Positions 59,556-64,000 of a stretch of 64,000 bases of DNA are shown here, in pieces. The notes below the pieces were generated by a model. That model was not told the origin of the DNA, ran no database searches, and saw only the letters and a program-made list of their open reading frames with translations. Both the position numbers and the translations under genes were made by a program. Positions within the stretch are counted from its first letter, which is position 1. The number at the start of each line of letters is the position of its first letter. This stretch comes from Methylobacterium radiotolerans JCM 2831 (GTDB taxonomy: Bacteria > Pseudomonadota > Alphaproteobacteria > Rhizobiales > Beijerinckiaceae), in contig NC_010510.1 of NCBI RefSeq assembly GCF_000019725.1, forward strand, positions 152,501-216,500. The letters run 5' to 3'.

Positions 59556-61364
59556 CTAGAGGGTTCGCAGGTACTCCAGGAGCTGCCGGCGCTGGGTCTC
59601 GTCGAGCTGCTCGGTCCCGTAGGCGGGCCCCTCGTGGCCGGTATTGGCATTGCCCGGCAACGCGGTGTCGAACAGGAACGGCCCGCTGTCGGACCGGAAG
59701 CCGATCCGGTCCTCGTCCAGCTCGCGGCTGCCGACCCGGAACGTCCTGGATCGCCGGCTGGACGGCAGCAGCAGTTCGTACAGGTTCGGCACCGAGCCGT
59801 TGTGCAGGTACGGGCCCGTCGCCCAGATCCCGTTGAGGGGCCGGGCCTTGTAGACCAGCAGATCGCGGTCCCTCCGCGCCCCAACAAACGCGGCGACGAG
59901 GCCCTTACCGCCGGCGGTCGAGACATCGTCGAGCATCGCGTTGCGGGCTTCGAGGACGGCGGCGCCGCGCTTGAGCAGGCGCTCGAGGATGACGGCCTGG
60001 TCCGCCCCGACGCCCGACGGCTCCGGTCCGCGGTCGAGCGGCGCCAGGATCGCGCCGGCCACGAGCGCGGCCACGAGGTCGAGGCTGCTCGTCTCGGCGG
60101 CCAGCGGCGGCGTCGTCGCCAGGAACGGCATCCGGACCCCTTCGAGGATCCCGGTCCGCGCGCGCCGGGATACGGCGTTCGTCGCCATCTTCGGGTCGGT
60201 CCCGATCTCGGCCAGCGGCGTCAGGGTCACGGTCAGCGTGCGGTTCGCGCCGGTCGGGGCGATCGCGTGGCAGGACACGCAGTACCGGTCGTAATGGGCC
60301 TTGCCGGCCGCGGCGTCGCGGGTCTGCGCCTCGGTGCGCGGCGCGATCCGGTCGGGCCAGGCCGGCGCCGTGAGGGCGCCCAGCTGGTTCTCGATCCGCA
60401 GGAGATTGACCCGGTCCGCCGAGGTCTCGAACCACAGCGGCGGCAGGATCGGCTCACGGATGTCGGCACGGGCGAAGACGCCCAGGACCTCGCCGACGTT
60501 CCGGCCGAGGCGCTCGACGGCGAGCCCGTTCGCGGCCGAGCCGTTCCACTGCACCCGGTCGTGCCACGACGTATCCCACAGGAACGGGTAGCTGACGGGC
60601 GCGTCGGGCGGGGCGATGTTGTGCGGGTCGCGCAGATCGATGCCGGTCGCCCGGTTGAAGATCATGCCGAAGGCGTCCAGGCGGGCCGGCCCCCAGGGCA
60701 CCGCGGTCCGGCTCGACGCGACGTAGCGGGAGAAATCCTCGGCCAACCGCGTCAGGCTGACCCGCAGCCGGCGGCGGTCGGCCTCGGACGGGCCCGCCCC
60801 CGGCGCCGACAGTTCCGCCGGGATGACGCGGCGGGCGAAGCGCTCGAAGCGCGCCCCGTCGTCGCGCGTTTGCGCGAGGGCGCGGCCCAGTTCCTCGATG
60901 AAGGCGAACATGTCGGCATCGGCCGGGCCGCCATCGATCAGGATCGACCGACCGCGCAGGTCGATCCGGTTCACGTGGCAGGCGGCGCAGGTCATGCCGA
61001 TCCACTCGCCGCGATCGTCCACATCCTTCACGAAGCCGATGGGAAGCCCGCTGCGGTTCGATCCGCGCGTCCCGTCATACGGGTTCGGCAGGTAGCCGAA
61101 GCGCGCGAGCCCGTCCGCGACGAAGAGCCTGTCGTCGTCCGGGCGCTCCAGGGACATGAACCAGGCGTAGGGCATGATCTGCGAGCCCTGGCTCGCCCCG
61201 TAGAACCACGCGCGCTCCTGCGACGTCCAGGATTGATCGAGAAAGTGCGGGCCGCCGTCCGGCCTGTCCCCCGGCTCCCGGTCGGCGGCGCGCAACCCGG
61301 CCTGCACCGGGACCAGGATCATCGCCGTGAGCGCGGCGGCGCGGGCGGCCCGGGAGCCGGTCAC
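59556..61364 (-). CDS. RoxA-like dihaem c-type cytochrome
   Basis: A 602-residue exported protein with a signal peptide (MTGSRAARAAALTAMILVPV, cleavage near LRA-ADR) and two haem-c sites: TCAACH (Cys126/Cys129/His130) and YCVSCH (Cys362/Cys365/His366). SQGSQIMPYAWFMSLE, GLARFGYLPNPYDG and WATGPYLHNGSVPNLYELLL are shared with RoxA/RoxB rubber oxygenases and related dihaem peroxidase-like proteins. The expected activity is periplasmic oxidation of a hydrophobic substrate (polyisoprene, fatty acid or peroxide), but RoxA function is not proven here. Confidence 0.87.
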   Translation of the reverse strand: MTGSRAARAAALTAMILVPVQAGLRAADREPGDRPDGGPHFLDQSWTSQERAWFYGASQGSQIMPYAWFMSLERPDDDRLFVADGLARFGYLPNPYDGTRGSNRSGLPIGFVKDVDDRGEWIGMTCAACHVNRIDLRGRSILIDGGPADADMFAFIEELGRALAQTRDDGARFERFARRVIPAELSAPGAGPSEADRRRLRVSLTRLAEDFSRYVASSRTAVPWGPARLDAFGMIFNRATGIDLRDPHNIAPPDAPVSYPFLWDTSWHDRVQWNGSAANGLAVERLGRNVGEVLGVFARADIREPILPPLWFETSADRVNLLRIENQLGALTAPAWPDRIAPRTEAQTRDAAAGKAHYDRYCVSCHAIAPTGANRTLTVTLTPLAEIGTDPKMATNAVSRRARTGILEGVRMPFLATTPPLAAETSSLDLVAALVAGAILAPLDRGPEPSGVGADQAVILERLLKRGAAVLEARNAMLDDVSTAGGKGLVAAFVGARRDRDLLVYKARPLNGIWATGPYLHNGSVPNLYELLLPSSRRSRTFRVGSRELDEDRIGFRSDSGPFLFDTALPGNANTGHEGPAYGTEQLDETQRRQLLEYLRTL

Positions 61365-61723
61365 GATCGCACCTGGGACATGGCGGGAACCCTGCCTTCG
61401 CGAAGTGTCTGCCGATTCCAGTAAACGCCGATCGAAGCCCGCGCGTCCTTCAAATGGATGATGTTCGAATACAGTTTTTATGTGAGTCTCGGAGCGACTG
61501 TAATTTTCGCTGTCGGGGGTGCGGCGGTGGCGCGCCGCCGTAATGCTGCATCGATAGAATCGTCTGTCGCATATAAATTGTGAAATCGTTCATGAGATCA
61601 ATACTGAGAGTGTAAAATTTTAGCATAAACTGTGCCGAGGGCCGGCGGAGAGATGTTTGCGCGACCGCTGATCGGACCGGCTGAACCGCGAAGTCCGGCA
61701 CCGCGCGGGCGATAGGAGGAGCG
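61365..61723. other. AT-rich divergent promoter region
   Basis: 359 bases between the dihaem cytochrome (leftward) and the patatin (rightward). The segment 61440-61640 is the most AT-rich part of the window. A weak rightward promoter can be read (TTGTGA, 17 bases, ATACTG near 61577-61606). No ORF is convincing. The low GC could be a foreign remnant or simply a promoter. Confidence 0.45.
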
Positions 61724-64000
61724 ATGAGCGCCAGTCTCGCAGACATCCAGGCGGATGCCCCGTCCCATCACCTGCCCGCGGTGATGACGGGCCGGGACGC
61801 GTGGTTCCTCGATACCGAGCAGGCACTCGAAGAGGAGATGGATCACTTCTGCGGACCGCCGCAGCCCGGCGATCGCGCGCCCTGGCAGGCGCGGGCCGAC
61901 CAGGCCCGGCTCGCCGCCCTGTGCCTGTCCGGGGGCGGGATCCGCAGCGCCACCTTCTGCCTCGGTGCCCTGCAGGCCCTGGCCAGCCGGCGGATGCTCG
62001 GCGAGTTCCACTACCTGTCGACGGTATCGGGGGGCGGCTTCGCGGGCGGCTGGCTGCAGACGTTCATACGCCAGTGCGGCAGCATCGCCGAGGCCGAGCG
62101 CCAGCTCGGCGGCTCGGGCAACGAGATCTTCGCCAAATTGCGGCGGTACACGAACTACCTGACGCCGGAAGTCGGGATCCTGTCGTCGGACACCTGGGCC
62201 GGCATCGTCCTCTACATCCGGAACACGATCCTCAACTGGTTGATCATCTTCCCGCTGCTGCTGTTCGTTCCCCTCGCGCTGCTCGCCTACAGGACGGCGC
62301 TCGAGGCTGCGCGCGGCAGCACGCTGTGGCTGCCCCTGGTGCTCGGCAGCGCGGCGCTGTTCGTCGCGACGTTCAGCGCCTGCATCCTCCTGCCGAGCCA
62401 TCGGCCGCGGACCGGCGGCGTCACGGCGTACGCGTCCCCGGCGCGGGTCGCGGCCTGCATCGTCGCGCCGACCTGCGTCTGGGCCCTGGCGCTGCCGTTC
62501 ACGCTCCGCGCGCTGTTCGAGCAGCCGCTGCCGGTCTCGGGCCTGTCCCTGTGCCGTCTGGGCCTCGCGTACTTCGCCGTGCAGGTCACGGCCTATCTCA
62601 GCGGCCTGATCTGGCAGACCGCGAAGGGTCATCCCGGCCTCTGGCTGTACGAGCGGAACGTCGGTCCCTGGCTCGCCAGCAGCCTCGTCTCGGCCGCGCT
62701 GATCAGTCTCTGCACCGGCGCCTTCATCGACTGGCTGGTCGGCGGGGCTGCCAGCTTCGATGCCGAACGGGCAGAGGTCTCACAGACCCTGACCTACGCG
62801 GCCCCGCCGGCGCTGATCGTCATCCACCTGCTCCAGAGCGTCATCTTCATCGGGTTCCGGAAGAGCGCCGAGTGCGCCGACCTCGACCGCGAGTGGGTCG
62901 CGCGGGTCGACGGACAGCTTCTGCTGGCCGCGATGGGCTGGACGGGGCTGTGCCTGTGCTGCCTCGTCCTGTCCGCCGACGCCCTCGGCCGCCACGATGC
63001 GCAGATCCCCGCCCTGTTCAGCGCGCTCGCCGCCCTCGCCACCGGCCCGGCCGCCGCCTTCCTGGGCAAGCAGGTCTTCGTCCGCGCGCAGTCCCTGGCC
63101 GCCAAGGGGCGGATGGACGACCTCGTGATGATGGGCCTCAGCGCGATGGCCGCGGTCTTCGGGATCAGCCTGTTCGCCCTGATGGGCTGGTGGCTCGGCC
63201 GCCTCCTCGGCTCCGCGTACGACTGGTGGGGCGACTGCCTGCTGCCGGGTTGGGCGCTCGGCGGCGCGGAGGTCGGCTCCGGCTGCGGCATCAACCCCTA
63301 CGGCATGATCGTGATCCTGGATGTCGCGGTGGCGGCGGTCCTGGCCGGGGCCGTCTGGCTGTTCGGCCGCGTCAACGTCAACCGCTTCTCCATGCACGGC
63401 GTCTACCGCAACCGCCTGACCCGGGGGTTCCTCGGCTCGGCGCGGGCGCGGCGCGACGCCGATCCCTTCACCGACTTCGACGAGGAGGACAGCCCGCGCA
63501 TCGCCGAACTCGGGACGGAGAAGCGGCTGCTGCCCGTCGTCAACATGACGCTCAACCTGACCGATCTCCTCCACACCGAGTGGGCGGAGCGGAAGGCCGC
63601 CTCGTTCACCGCGACACCCTTCGCCTGCGGCTCGGCTGTCCTCGACCGCGCGGACAGGGCGCGCGACCTGCCCGCCACCGGCGGTCCGCGCGGGGCCTAC
63701 ATCCGCACATCGCAGTATGCCGGGATGGAGACGCGGGGCGATCGTGTCAGCGCGGGCAGAGGGCCGCTGCTGGGCGGGCTGCTGACGATCTCCGGGGCCG
63801 CGGTCAGCCCGAACTGGGGCTATCACTCGTCGCGCCCGATCGCGTTCCTGATGACCCTGTTCAACGTCCGGCTCGGCGCCTGGCTGCCCAACCCCGCGGT
63901 GGCGCGCCGGGACGACTTGAAGCTCGCCAAGCCGAGGAATTCCGTGCTCGCGCTCCTGAGCGAGCTGGGCGGCCGCAGCACCGATGTCCGGCAGGCGATC
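61724..64000 (+). CDS. Large patatin-like phospholipase with internal membrane helices (3' end outside window)
   Basis: 759 residues are visible, with no stop before the window ends. The N-terminal patatin part shows the oxyanion hole LCLSGGGIRSATFCLGALQA and the nucleophile motif YLSTVSGGGFAGGWL. The Asp of the catalytic dyad (DGx) is not recognised and may lie beyond 64000. From about residue 160 there are six to eight membrane helices (WLIIFPLLLFVPLALLAY, VLGSAALFVATFSACILL, MMGLSAMAAVFGISLFAL, VILDVAVAAVLAGAVWLF) inserted in the fold. AGGAGG sits five bases before the ATG. Membrane patatins remodel phospholipids; the role here is not known. Confidence 0.88.
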   Translation, partial: MSASLADIQADAPSHHLPAVMTGRDAWFLDTEQALEEEMDHFCGPPQPGDRAPWQARADQARLAALCLSGGGIRSATFCLGALQALASRRMLGEFHYLSTVSGGGFAGGWLQTFIRQCGSIAEAERQLGGSGNEIFAKLRRYTNYLTPEVGILSSDTWAGIVLYIRNTILNWLIIFPLLLFVPLALLAYRTALEAARGSTLWLPLVLGSAALFVATFSACILLPSHRPRTGGVTAYASPARVAACIVAPTCVWALALPFTLRALFEQPLPVSGLSLCRLGLAYFAVQVTAYLSGLIWQTAKGHPGLWLYERNVGPWLASSLVSAALISLCTGAFIDWLVGGAASFDAERAEVSQTLTYAAPPALIVIHLLQSVIFIGFRKSAECADLDREWVARVDGQLLLAAMGWTGLCLCCLVLSADALGRHDAQIPALFSALAALATGPAAAFLGKQVFVRAQSLAAKGRMDDLVMMGLSAMAAVFGISLFALMGWWLGRLLGSAYDWWGDCLLPGWALGGAEVGSGCGINPYGMIVILDVAVAAVLAGAVWLFGRVNVNRFSMHGVYRNRLTRGFLGSARARRDADPFTDFDEEDSPRIAELGTEKRLLPVVNMTLNLTDLLHTEWAERKAASFTATPFACGSAVLDRADRARDLPATGGPRGAYIRTSQYAGMETRGDRVSAGRGPLLGGLLTISGAAVSPNWGYHSSRPIAFLMTLFNVRLGAWLPNPAVARRDDLKLAKPRNSVLALLSELGGRSTDVRQAI

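Noticed and set aside
1..64000. CRISPR arrays, insertion sequences, integrases, tRNA or rRNA genes
   Set aside because: Looked for repeats with regular spacers, transposase motifs, terminal inverted repeats and tRNA-like cloverleaf ends; the only tandem repeats are the coding 165-bp array and two short slippage arrays.

Overview
This window (about 70% GC, with strong G/C preference at third codon positions) looks like an accessory replicon, a plasmid or chromid, of a Methylobacterium-like alphaproteobacterium. The evidence is a RepABC-family replication/partition set, a NepR/EcfG general-stress module found only in Alphaproteobacteria, an oxalate/formate-type antiporter, many small solute catabolic clusters and FCD-type GntR regulators. 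The genus is an inference. I saw no rRNA, tRNA, CRISPR array, transposase or integrase.

Layout. 1-6.6 kb: a minus-strand type I secretion operon (ABC exporter, HlyD adaptor) whose last gene is a 1122-residue, low-complexity protein with 165-bp tandem repeats. 7-9.5 kb: small regulators, including a NepR domain fused to an EcfG-type sigma factor, and a small ribbon-helix-helix protein with direct repeats at its start. 9.5-13.3 kb: replication module in the unusual order repC, repA, repB, with a hairpin burying the repC ribosome binding site. 13.3-15 kb: almost gene-free. 15-22.2 kb: a LysR-controlled divergon. One arm carries a two-subunit TPP decarboxylase, an NHL-repeat protein and a Tat-exported LigJ-like hydratase; the other carries an MFS carrier and a substrate-binding protein. 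22.3-24.5 kb: exported hydrolase, FlK-like thioesterase, HhH protein. 24.8-29 kb: a RidA/MOSC/ferredoxin-reductase operon and an MHS permease that share an operator motif next to a divergent XRE-cupin regulator. 29-34 kb: stand-alone Lrp ligand domain, an alpha/beta hydrolase lacking its nucleophile, and a GntR/aldehyde dehydrogenase/MFS operon. 34-40 kb: secreted proteins, an S9 peptidase and several very short membrane peptides. 40-49.4 kb: manganese catalase, epoxide-hydrolase-like enzyme, MFS carrier, FAD D-lactate dehydrogenase type enzyme, OxlT-like antiporter and GntR regulator. 49.6-55.3 kb: a FecI/FecR/TonB-receptor/PepSY iron-uptake operon. 55.3-64 kb: lysozyme-like protein, cytochrome P450, LuxR-type regulator, RoxA-like dihaem cytochrome and a giant membrane patatin cut by the window end.

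The region reads as a mosaic of self-contained 'regulator plus transporter plus enzymes' cassettes built around a replication locus. The most unusual pieces are the NepR-EcfG fusion, the repeat-protein secretion operon, the RidA-MOSC-reductase regulon and the P450/dihaem cytochrome/patatin cluster. Assignments rest on reading motifs by eye; no database search was possible.
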